Shown one piece after another: positions 45,028-50,698 of a stretch of 64,000 bases of DNA (its first letter is position 1; each line of letters opens with the position of its first letter). Source of the stretch: an uncultured Lachnospiraceae bacterium (GTDB taxonomy: Bacteria > Bacillota > Clostridia > Lachnospirales > Lachnospiraceae). The stretch is taken from positions 1 through 64,000 of the forward strand of contig CACYTU010000013.1 of the NCBI GenBank assembly GCA_902777355.1, in the 5' to 3' direction. The notes under the pieces were generated by a model, which saw nothing but the letters and a program-made list of their open reading frames with translations, did not search any database and was not told where the DNA came from. A program made the translations under genes and the position numbers.

Positions 45028-45984
45028 ATGCTCTTTCATGAAATATACAGCAGTTATTATCTTGCTGCCGCCTCCATACTCAGAGAGGCGGTGCGCGGCA
45101 GGCTTACTGGAAAGGAAATGAATGCCCTTGTGCAGAAGCATGCCTTTGGTGAGAGTCTGCTGACGATCCCTGACGGGCTGAAGGGAGGAAAATGGAGACT
45201 GCTTCACAAGGATTTCTCCACGCCTCTTGAAGAGGAGCCCTCCATGCCGCTGACAAAGCTGGAAAAGCGCTGGATGAAATCCCTTCTGCTTGACCCGAGG
45301 ATTCAGCTGTTCAGACCGGATATGACAGGTCTGGAGGATGTCGATCCCCTGTTCACGCCTGACACGGTCGTTTATTATGACAGGTATTCAGACGGCGATG
45401 ACTATCAGAATCCCGACTACATCCGCCACTTTGGCACGATCCTCCGTGCGCTCAGGGAAAACCGGAATCTCTATATAAGCTTTGAATCCAGGCGGCTTGC
45501 CCAGCCAAAGCTGGTCGTGACGCCGCAATACCTGGAATATTCCGAAAAGGATGACCGGTTCCGGCTGGTAGCGGCAGGCCGCAGGCGGCGCTGGGTCATC
45601 AATCTGTCCCGGATTACGGCCTGCGAACCCGCATACAGCAACGAAACAATACCGCTGAAAGAGGCCCCCTCCAGGACGATTACTTTTGAACTTGAGGACC
45701 GCCGCAATGCCATGGAGCGCGTGCTCCTGCATTTTTCCCATCTGGAGAAGGAAACAAAAAAACTGGACGACCGCAGATACCGGGTCACACTCAAATACGA
45801 TAGCAATGATGAGACAGAGATGGTGATCAGGATACTCTCATTCGGGGCAGCAATCAAAGTGACAGAACCCGAGAGTTTTATCGCTCTCCTCAGAGAGAGG
45901 ATTGAAAAGCAAAAACAGTTGGCGGTCATTACCCCTGAAACGCTTAAAGGAGAAGCAAAAACAGCTGGCAGTCATTTCCCCTGA
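45028..45984 (+). CDS. WYL-domain protein 2, C-terminus altered by a tandem duplication
   Basis: 318 residues from the ATG at 45028, which follows AAAGGAGATG. N-terminal helical domain (LFHEIYSSYYLAAASILREA), then LLLDPRIQLF, and a WYL core at about 140-215 (ILRALRENRNLYISFESRR, VTPQYLEYSEKDDRFRLVAAG, RWVINLSRITACEP). The C-terminal WCX-like domain follows (RNAMERVLLHFSHLEKE). It is the partner of WYL protein 1. The last residues are read out of frame: a 46-bp duplication makes the frame continue as GEAKTAGSHFP, while the second copy still encodes KQKQLAVISPETLK with TAA at 45995 in the ancestral frame. The change probably has little effect on fold. Confidence 0.82.
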   Translation: MLFHEIYSSYYLAAASILREAVRGRLTGKEMNALVQKHAFGESLLTIPDGLKGGKWRLLHKDFSTPLEEEPSMPLTKLEKRWMKSLLLDPRIQLFRPDMTGLEDVDPLFTPDTVVYYDRYSDGDDYQNPDYIRHFGTILRALRENRNLYISFESRRLAQPKLVVTPQYLEYSEKDDRFRLVAAGRRRRWVINLSRITACEPAYSNETIPLKEAPSRTITFELEDRRNAMERVLLHFSHLEKETKKLDDRRYRVTLKYDSNDETEMVIRILSFGAAIKVTEPESFIALLRERIEKQKQLAVITPETLKGEAKTAGSHFP

Positions 45985-45998
45985 AACGCTGAAATAAA
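45907..45998 (+). repeat. 46-bp tandem duplication at the 3' end of WYL gene 2
   Basis: AAGCAAAAACAG(T/C)TGGC(G/A)GTCATT and the following CCCCTGAAACGCT occur at 45907 and 45953. 46 is one more than a multiple of three, so the second copy is out of frame with the gene. Confidence 0.92.
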
Positions 45999-46376
45999 TG
46001 ATGATCCTGAATTATTTATAGCGGTAAGTCATAAACAATGCTTTTCCGCGCAGCTGTAATGTGATCAACAGAATATTGCTTTCATTGATCTGGCGAATTA
46101 AAAAAGAGCCCAATCCATGGTGATGTTCAGGTGTCTAAGCTAAAAACATACCATCAGAAACAGACAAGGATTACGACATGGTTTAAGAAACAAGCTTGAC
46201 ACTTTCAGGAGTATTTCAAATTGTAAAAAAACTTTACAGACAACTATGATAACATCATATGGAGTGAAACGAGGGAAATACAGTGGAATTATCCACCGTA
46301 TCACCCTGGTAAAATACCATCGCAGACGGAACGGTTTGTATTTTTTGTGACATAAGGAGGATAAACAGATCAAGAA
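45999..46376. other. AT-rich intergenic region
   Basis: No supported gene. One frame at 46245-46350 is open and could encode a short remnant (IIWSETREIQWNYPPYHPG), and a minus-strand ORF of 77 codons is Phe/Leu-rich; neither has a start with a ribosome binding site. The composition is like the following membrane gene, so both may have arrived together. Confidence 0.45.
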
Positions 46377-47306
46377 ATGAGGAATATTATTACTATAACA
46401 AAAAGACTTACAAAAGATTCATCAATTCTTGGCATACTACTAGCCCTGATTCTCATTACCCAATTTATTGCTATATTGACGTCGTTCTCTCCGTTTATAT
46501 ATTTTGATAGTTTTGGGGCTAAAACAATTTATGAATTAGTAAGTACAAGAGCTCATCAGTTATTAATGTTGTCTTTGATCGAAGTCTTATTTGTGCTGAA
46601 AAAGAAGGAGAAAATCTTTATTCCTTTAGGGTTCATGAATTTACTTTTTTGGAGTATTATAATAAATTATTCGTTGCAGCAGACCGCTGAAACAAATGAT
46701 TTTTCAACAACACTTTATACGGTATCTAAACCACTTATTGAAGGTTTTTACAGTTTGCTGACTTTTGGACTTGTGGGTCCGGGATTAGTTCCGGATTTTA
46801 GTATTCCTGTTGTGGTATTACCAGGCCTGAGACGTATGCAGTTTGTATTATGGTTGAATGCGATTGTGTTAATTGCATATTTATTTTTTAGATTTTTCAA
46901 GAAGGTGGAGTTGAATCAGTCACCAATGATTAATACCCTGACAATCTCCTCACTAAAATGTGCCTTTGCCAATAACAGATCATTGTTCATCGTATCGATT
47001 CTCCTCATAATAGCTCCTTTTCAGTTTTTTACAAGGAATGAATATCAGGCACTTACTGCTTTTTCAGCAAAACCATATGTCGCATTTCTTATCGTCATAA
47101 CAGCATTTCTGATTTTGATGACTATTGCAAACGGAACAAGTAGAAATATCAACAAGTATCTTATTATCGAGCTGCTGACTTTTGTTATTTTTAATCCGAT
47201 TTACATATTTAGGAGCAGCCGTCTAAGACTTGGTTATATCATGTATATAATAGCTTTATTCATGATTGTCATTTACCTCGTACGGCAAAAGAAGACAATA
47301 GAATGA
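46377..47306 (+). CDS. Unrecognised multi-pass membrane protein
   Basis: 309 residues. I do not recognise the family. It has about seven hydrophobic segments (ILGILLALILITQFIAIL, LLMLSLIEVLFVL, FIPLGFMNLLFWSIIINY, FVLWLNAIVLIAYLFF, FIVSILLIIAPF, FLIVITAFLILMTIA, IMYIIALFMIVIYLV) with short basic loops (RFFKKVELN, KKTIE). Codon choice is AT-rich (ATT, TTA, ATA, AAT), unlike the GC-rich neighbours, which suggests horizontal acquisition. GGAGG lies 16 nt upstream of the ATG, an unusually long gap, and a stop codon precedes it in frame. A strong terminator follows at 47394. Confidence 0.7.
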   Translation: MRNIITITKRLTKDSSILGILLALILITQFIAILTSFSPFIYFDSFGAKTIYELVSTRAHQLLMLSLIEVLFVLKKKEKIFIPLGFMNLLFWSIIINYSLQQTAETNDFSTTLYTVSKPLIEGFYSLLTFGLVGPGLVPDFSIPVVVLPGLRRMQFVLWLNAIVLIAYLFFRFFKKVELNQSPMINTLTISSLKCAFANNRSLFIVSILLIIAPFQFFTRNEYQALTAFSAKPYVAFLIVITAFLILMTIANGTSRNINKYLIIELLTFVIFNPIYIFRSSRLRLGYIMYIIALFMIVIYLVRQKKTIE

Positions 47307-47393
47307 AAAAGAGTCCTGGAGAGGGCCTCTCTTGTAACTCACTATCTATAAAAGAATTAACACCGACACGGCGGAAACAGAAAACAGATTAAA

Positions 47394-47447
47394 GGGGTTG
47401 TCGCATCTGCTCAATGAAGTTCAGTTAATGCGACAGCCCCCCTTTTT
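47394..47447 (+). terminator. Intrinsic terminator after membrane-protein gene
   Basis: GGGG-TTGTCGCAT pairs with ATGCGACAG-CCCC (47394-47440), followed by CCTTTTT. An R1 repeat begins at its last T. Confidence 0.9.
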
Positions 47448-47533
47448 ATGACACGGTCCGTGCAGCGTATTTTCCGCCTTACGGCGGACACGGGCCGGTC
47501 GGGGGTAGAGGGCGGCGCGGCCGCCTCTACCCT
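47447..47533 (+). repeat. R1 dispersed repeat, left flank of the RNA array locus
   Basis: 87 bp, TATGACACGGTCC to CCTCTACCCT, both hairpins intact (TCCGCC/GGCGGA; GTAGAGGGCGGC/GCCGCCTCTAC). It is nearly identical, and in the same orientation, to 50414-50500. Confidence 0.9.
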
Positions 47534-47875
47534 TTTTTCGGCCTTTTTACATGATCTTTTTTGCTTCTTTTTCAGTCCTGCCTTTTTTAAGAATCCTGTC
47601 CGAATTATGCAATCCAGCCTGAATCCGTCAAACCCATCTGAATTGCACTTCCCTTCCTGAATTATAAACCCGGCCCGGATCCGGCGATTCAATCTGAATT
47701 GTGCAGCCCCGCTTTACTTATGTGCTCTGCCTGAATCCGGCGATTCGGCCTGAAAGATGCAAAGCGGCATACAATTGAGGATTTTTTCTAAAAAACTCTG
47801 ATATGCGTTAGTTCGCAACTTTTTTGCCGGGAAGTCTGCCGCGGGACATGGTATCTTACAATTACCGAAAGGAAA
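47534..47875. other. Non-coding region before the RNA array
   Basis: Contains degenerate repeats of CCTGAATCCG/GGCGATTC (47620-47750). TTGAGG at 47776 with TGATATG 18 bp later is a possible weak promoter for the RNA array. ACAATTACCG at 47859 foreshadows the CAATTAC motif found in the RNAs downstream. No gene seen. Confidence 0.4.
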
Positions 47876-47989
47876 AAAGCACATACAGCAATTACCAAAA
47901 CCCACTCACGGTACAATTACAGGTTCGAGTCCTGTCAGCATCGGAAGATGCTGTGGTGAAACAGGTTATCACGGTTAAAAATGTGCTTT
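47876..47989 (+). ncRNA. RNA A: closed-stem RNA containing a circularly permuted tRNA-like fold
   Basis: The ends pair perfectly (AAAGCACAT 47876-47884 with ATGTGCTTT 47981-47989). Inside, in order: a T-arm ACAGG-TTCGAGT-CCTGT (47919-47935); a 7-bp acceptor-like stem CAGCATC/GATGCTG closed by a GGAA loop (47936-47953); T and G in the places of U8 and N9; a D-arm GTGA-AACAGGTTA-TCAC (47956-47972) with G18G19 and flanking A14/A21; then GGTT, which can pair with AACC (47899-47902) as an anticodon-stem remnant. So the tRNA parts are present but in permuted order, T-arm before D-arm, with the acceptor end sealed. Bacterial YrlA RNAs that partner Ro60-like proteins use the same design. The identification as a Y-like RNA is inference. 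Confidence 0.72.
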
Positions 47990-47995
47990 GTATCC

Positions 47996-48068
47996 GGCCC
48001 GGCAGCTCAATTGGCTGAGCAACTGACTGTCTCTCAGAAGGATGTGGGTTCGAGTCCCATCCGGGTCG
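47996..48068 (+). tRNA. RNA B: tRNA-like gene with anticodon GUC (Asp by position), atypical
   Basis: A complete cloverleaf can be drawn: acceptor GGCCCGG/CCGGGTC with one G-U; D-arm GCTC-AATTGGCT-GAGC; anticodon arm ACTGA-CTGTCTC-TCAGA; 5-nt variable loop; T-arm GTGGG-TTCGAGT-CCCAT; discriminator G. Oddities: C instead of U at position 8, an A-A mismatch at the top of the anticodon stem, U at position 37 instead of a purine, and no encoded CCA. These make it doubtful as a working tRNA-Asp and better described as tRNA-like. It starts 6 nt after RNA A. Confidence 0.6.
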
Positions 48069-48084
48069 TTACCGCATTACTGGT

Positions 48085-48205
48085 GTGGTAAGACATATAC
48101 AGTAGTAAGACATCTTCAGTAATAAGACATCTTCTACAGTAAGATTTTTGCAGCAATAAGACATTTTGCAGCTGTAAGAAAACTGCAGCAGCAAGACATC
48201 TGCAG
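48085..48205 (+). repeat. Degenerate short tandem repeats inside the RNA array
   Basis: About six copies of a CAGTAATAAGACATCTT-like unit of 17-24 bp, progressively diverged (CAGTAGTAAGACAT, CAGCAATAAGACATTT, CAGCAGCAAGACATCT). They fill the gap between RNA B and RNA C. A hairpin AATGGATC/GATCCATT lies further on at 48221-48246. Confidence 0.75.
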
Positions 48206-48280
48206 AGCGGGCGGACAGAGTAATGGATCACGATGCCGGATCCATTGTCCCGGGGCCCGAAGCCTGTCAGAAACAAATAT

Positions 48281-48514
48281 GCATCTGTAACTCAATTGGC
48301 AGAGCGGCGGTCGTTTCTGGTCACAGCCTGATCAGGCTGTGACCAGAAACTCCACAAATGCCCATTCCAAATCCCCTTCGGGGATGGGCATTTGCCCCTG
48401 AACTCGGGTTTTCGCGCAAAAAATGCGCGAAAACGCCTCGAGACTGGAGCGTAAGTGATTTGTGGCTAATAGCCTCTAAACCGTAAAGTGCAGGTTCGAA
48501 GCCTGCCAGATGCA
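48281..48514 (+). ncRNA. RNA C: tRNA-like RNA with a 168-nt structured insert in the anticodon arm
   Basis: Acceptor GCATCTG (48281-48287) pairs perfectly with CAGATGC (48507-48513); U8, a D-arm ACTC-AATTGGCA-GAGC with A14, G18G19 and A21; T-arm GCAGG-TTCGAAG-CCTGC; 5-nt variable loop; anticodon stem GCGGT (48307-48311) with ACCGT (48480-48484). Instead of a 7-nt loop there are 168 nt containing a perfect 36-nt palindrome (48314-48349), a 10-bp stem AAATGCCCAT/ATGGGCATTT capped by a C(UUCG)G tetraloop, a 10-bp stem GTTTTCGCGC/GCGCGAAAAC, and CCACAAAT/ATTTGTGG closing them. No conserved group I core (P7) was recognised. It may be an intron, an expanded arm of a stable RNA, or a palindromic insertion into a tRNA. 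No CCA is encoded. Confidence 0.7.
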
Positions 48515-48518
48515 CGCA

Positions 48519-48625
48519 AAGGCACGTACAGCAATTACAATCATGCAGATACCTTTTAAGTATTGTAAGTGCGGCTTCGGGGTTACTGCGACAAACCGCA
48601 AGCTGCGAGCAGAACAACGTGCCTT
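48519..48625 (+). ncRNA. RNA D: second closed-stem RNA related to RNA A
   Basis: Ends AAGGCACGT (48519-48527) and ACGTGCCTT (48617-48625) pair perfectly. Compared with RNA A the stem has two compensatory changes (A-U to G-C at pair 3 and pair 8), and the 11 nt after the 5' strand, ACAGCAATTAC, are identical in both. The interior differs: possible hairpins ATAC/GTAT with a 7-nt loop and TGCGG/CCGCA, but no T-loop consensus, so tRNA mimicry is not claimed. It ends 5 nt before RNA E, as RNA A ends 6 nt before RNA B. Confidence 0.65.
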
Positions 48626-48630
48626 GGCCT

Positions 48631-48702
48631 GGCTCCTTGGTCTAATGGAAGCGACATCAGGTTCTCAGCCTGAAAATGTGAGTTCGATCCTCACAGGAGT
48701 CA
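48631..48702 (+). tRNA. RNA E: tRNA-Glu(CUC)-like gene
   Basis: Acceptor GGCTCCT/AGGAGTC (one G-U), U8, D-arm GTCT-AATGGAAG-CGAC (three pairs and one mismatch), anticodon arm TCAGG-TTCTCAG-CCTGA with anticodon CUC, 4-nt variable loop, T-arm GTGAG-TTCGATC-CTCAC and discriminator A. CCA is not encoded (ACTGG follows). The GGCTCCT-TGGTC start is like genuine bacterial tRNA-Glu, so this one may be functional, but its place in the array beside RNA D suggests a role linked to the downstream DUF2828 gene. Confidence 0.7.
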
Positions 48703-48782
48703 CTGGAAGCCCGTAGCTTTAATCATGCATGTTTGTGAAAAGCTGATCATGGGCACAAATTTTTAAGAAAGGAGAGAATATC

Positions 48783-50237
48783 ATGCTGAATTTTCTGAAG
48801 AAGACTGCAAATCGTACTTTTACTGAGAACGGCGCAGTGACATACCGCAGCACTGGTTCCGAGTGTCTGAACCTGTTCGCGACAATTGGTGCTCTGCGTA
48901 CAGCCGGCGATTCTGTGATCCAGAACCGTTTCCTGCGCGCATATGCTGAGAATCCTGATCTGGCGATGAAGATTCTCTTCTATGCCCGCGACATTCGGGG
49001 CGGCCTCGGTGAGCGTGCAGTGTTCCGCACCCTGATCAAGTGGCTGGCAGTAAATGAGAAGCCGTCACTGGTACGGAACCTTCCCTATATTGCTGAGTAT
49101 GGCCGATGGGATGACATCCTTGTCCTTCTGGACACTCCGGCACGACAGGAGGCGGAGGCTGTACTGTTCAAGCAGTTCCTGGCAGACATGGAGGCACTGG
49201 AGAATGAGGGCCAGGTCTCTCTGCTCGGCAAGTGGCTGCCGTCTGTGAACGCTTCCAACAAGGAGACTGTCCGCATGGCAAAGCAGCTTGCGCGCACCTT
49301 CGGTATGAATGATGCTGCGTACCGCAAGGCTCTGTCCGCCCTTCGCGCTCAGATCCGCATCCTTGAGAACAACCTGCGCGAGATGGACTACAGCTTCGAC
49401 TATGCAAAGCAGCCCTCCAAGGCTATGTTCAAGTACCGCCGTGCCTTTATGCGCAACGACAAGCAACGCTATCAGCTGTTCATGACACGGGTGAAGAAGG
49501 GCCAGGCAGTTCTGCATACAGGCACACTGATGCCTTATGAGATTGTAACTTCCGCCTACACCGCTTCTGAGCATGAGCGTGAGGCTCTGGATGTGACATG
49601 GCAGGCGCTGGAGGACTTTACAAACAACGAGAACGCGCTTGTTGTCGCGGACGGCTCCGGCTCCATGTACTGCTATGGCAGCCCTAAGCCTGCGGCAGTT
49701 GCCCAGTCCCTGGCGATTTATTTCGCGGAGCGCAACCGCGGCGCCTTCCACAACCACTTTATCACTTTCTCTATGACACCGCAGCTTGTGGAGATTAAGG
49801 GCAGGGATATTGTGGAGAAGGTTCGTTACTGCCGCTCCTTCAATGAGGTTGCCAACACAGATCTTCAGGCTGTATTCAAGTTGATTCTGTCTACAGCTGT
49901 GAAGTACCGCTTGCCTCAGAAGGATCTGCCCTCCACTTTGTACATTGTGACCGACATGGAGTTTGACTCGTGCGCGCGCGGCGCGTCACTCACAAACTTT
50001 GAGAAGGCGAAGGCGCTGTACCGCAAGCACGGCTACAAGCTGCCCAGGGTCGTGTTCTGGAATGTACAGTCCCGCAACAGCCAGCAGCCTGTAAAGCAGA
50101 ACGAGCAGGGTGTGGCACTGGTCTCCGGCTGTACTGCAAGGATTTTCTCGCAGGTGATGAGCGGCCACATGGACCCCTATACAAACATGATGAATGTGAT
50201 CGGCAGCGAGCGCTACCAGGTCATCCGAGCCGGCTGA
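48783..50237 (+). CDS. DUF2828 protein: helical RNA-binding-type region plus vWA domain (Ro60-like architecture)
   Basis: 484 residues, ATG after AAGAAAGGAGAG. The N-terminus carries the DUF2828 hallmark TFTENGAVTYRSTGSECLNL, then KILFYARDIRGGLGERAVF and YIAEYGRWDDILVLL, a HEAT-like helical region of about 280 residues. From residue 283 there is a von Willebrand A domain with an intact MIDAS: VVADGSGSM (DxSxS, about 289), Thr in ANTDLQ (about 358) and Asp in IVTDMEFD (about 389). This two-part layout matches TROVE/Ro60 proteins, which form a ring that binds misfolded RNAs and Y RNAs. Biochemical function of DUF2828 is not established as far as I know. It follows the array of tRNA-like RNAs by 80 nt and probably shares their transcript; a hairpin (GCCC..AGCTTT/AAAGCT..GGGC) lies between. 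Confidence 0.85.
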   Translation: MLNFLKKTANRTFTENGAVTYRSTGSECLNLFATIGALRTAGDSVIQNRFLRAYAENPDLAMKILFYARDIRGGLGERAVFRTLIKWLAVNEKPSLVRNLPYIAEYGRWDDILVLLDTPARQEAEAVLFKQFLADMEALENEGQVSLLGKWLPSVNASNKETVRMAKQLARTFGMNDAAYRKALSALRAQIRILENNLREMDYSFDYAKQPSKAMFKYRRAFMRNDKQRYQLFMTRVKKGQAVLHTGTLMPYEIVTSAYTASEHEREALDVTWQALEDFTNNENALVVADGSGSMYCYGSPKPAAVAQSLAIYFAERNRGAFHNHFITFSMTPQLVEIKGRDIVEKVRYCRSFNEVANTDLQAVFKLILSTAVKYRLPQKDLPSTLYIVTDMEFDSCARGASLTNFEKAKALYRKHGYKLPRVVFWNVQSRNSQQPVKQNEQGVALVSGCTARIFSQVMSGHMDPYTNMMNVIGSERYQVIRAG

Positions 50238-50239
50238 TT

Positions 50240-50340
50240 ACTGTGGGGAAACAATCTGCGTAACTGAAACCGGAACAAAACCAAGCGGAAATGAAAATGG
50301 AACAAAAACCAGCGTAACTGAAAATAAAATATACTGAAGG
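50240..50340 (+). repeat. Short degenerate repeats downstream of DUF2828
   Basis: GCGTAACTGAAA(A/C)CGGAACAAAACCA-like units of about 28 bp, roughly three copies. The stop codon of the gene is not part of the unit. Confidence 0.6.
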
Positions 50341-50366
50341 CAACTGATAATAGAATGAACGAAAAA

Positions 50367-50413
50367 ACAGAGAACCCGGACGGCAGCAAAATGCCGGTTC
50401 GGGTTCTCTGTCT
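50367..50413 (+). terminator. Terminator-like hairpin after the DUF2828 gene
   Basis: ACAGAGAACCCG pairs with CGGGTTCTCTGT (50400-50411) around an inner GCCGG-type loop, followed by CTTATGA. The T-run is weak. An R1 copy starts at 50414. Confidence 0.7.
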
Positions 50414-50500
50414 TATGACACGGCCCGCGTATTGTATTTTCCGCCTTGCGGCGGACGCGGGCCGGTCGGGGGTAGAGGGCGGCGTGGCCGCCTCTACCCT
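50414..50500 (+). repeat. R1 dispersed repeat, right flank of the RNA array locus
   Basis: 87 bp, same length and orientation as 47447-47533 and differing at only a few positions. Both hairpins are intact. Confidence 0.9.
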
Positions 50501-50620
50501 ATTTTACGACACAGCCTGCGAAATTCTTTTACGACATGGATCGTGAAATTCTGTTAGAACACTGCCCGTGAAATTCTGTTAGGACACTACCCGTGAAATT
50601 CTTTCAGAACACTGCCCGTG
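50496..50620 (+). repeat. 25-bp tandem repeats
   Basis: GTGAAATTCTGTTAGAACACTG-like units with AAATT at 50521, 50546, 50571, 50596 and AAATG at 50621. They link two R1 copies. Confidence 0.85.
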
Positions 50621-50691
50621 AAATGTATTTTCCGCCTTGCGTAGGAAACGACCCGGCCGTGGGCAGAGGGAGGCGTGGGCGCATCTGCCCT
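50612..50691 (+). repeat. R1 dispersed repeat, diverged copy
   Basis: ATTTTCCGCCTTGCGTAGG replaces the first hairpin's second arm, so that hairpin is broken; the second (GGGCAGAGG/ATCTGCCC) remains. It ends at the 3' end of the convergent lipoprotein gene. Confidence 0.7.
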
Positions 50692-50698
50692 ATAATAT

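Noticed and set aside
44745..45041. Short plus-strand ORFs between the WYL genes
   Set aside because: They translate the 45-bp direct repeats and adjoining palindromes.
48312..48479. Insert of RNA C as an ordinary group I intron
   Set aside because: The insert is short, made of perfect simple hairpins, I see no P3/P7 core, and removal does not restore U33. Not fully excluded.
48281..48514. RNA C as tmRNA
   Set aside because: A full D-stem is present, there is no tag reading frame ending in Ala-Ala or pseudoknots, and CCA is not encoded.
47876..50237. Prophage remnant as the source of the tRNA-like array
   Set aside because: No structural, integrase or lysis genes nearby; only the tRNA clustering would suggest it.
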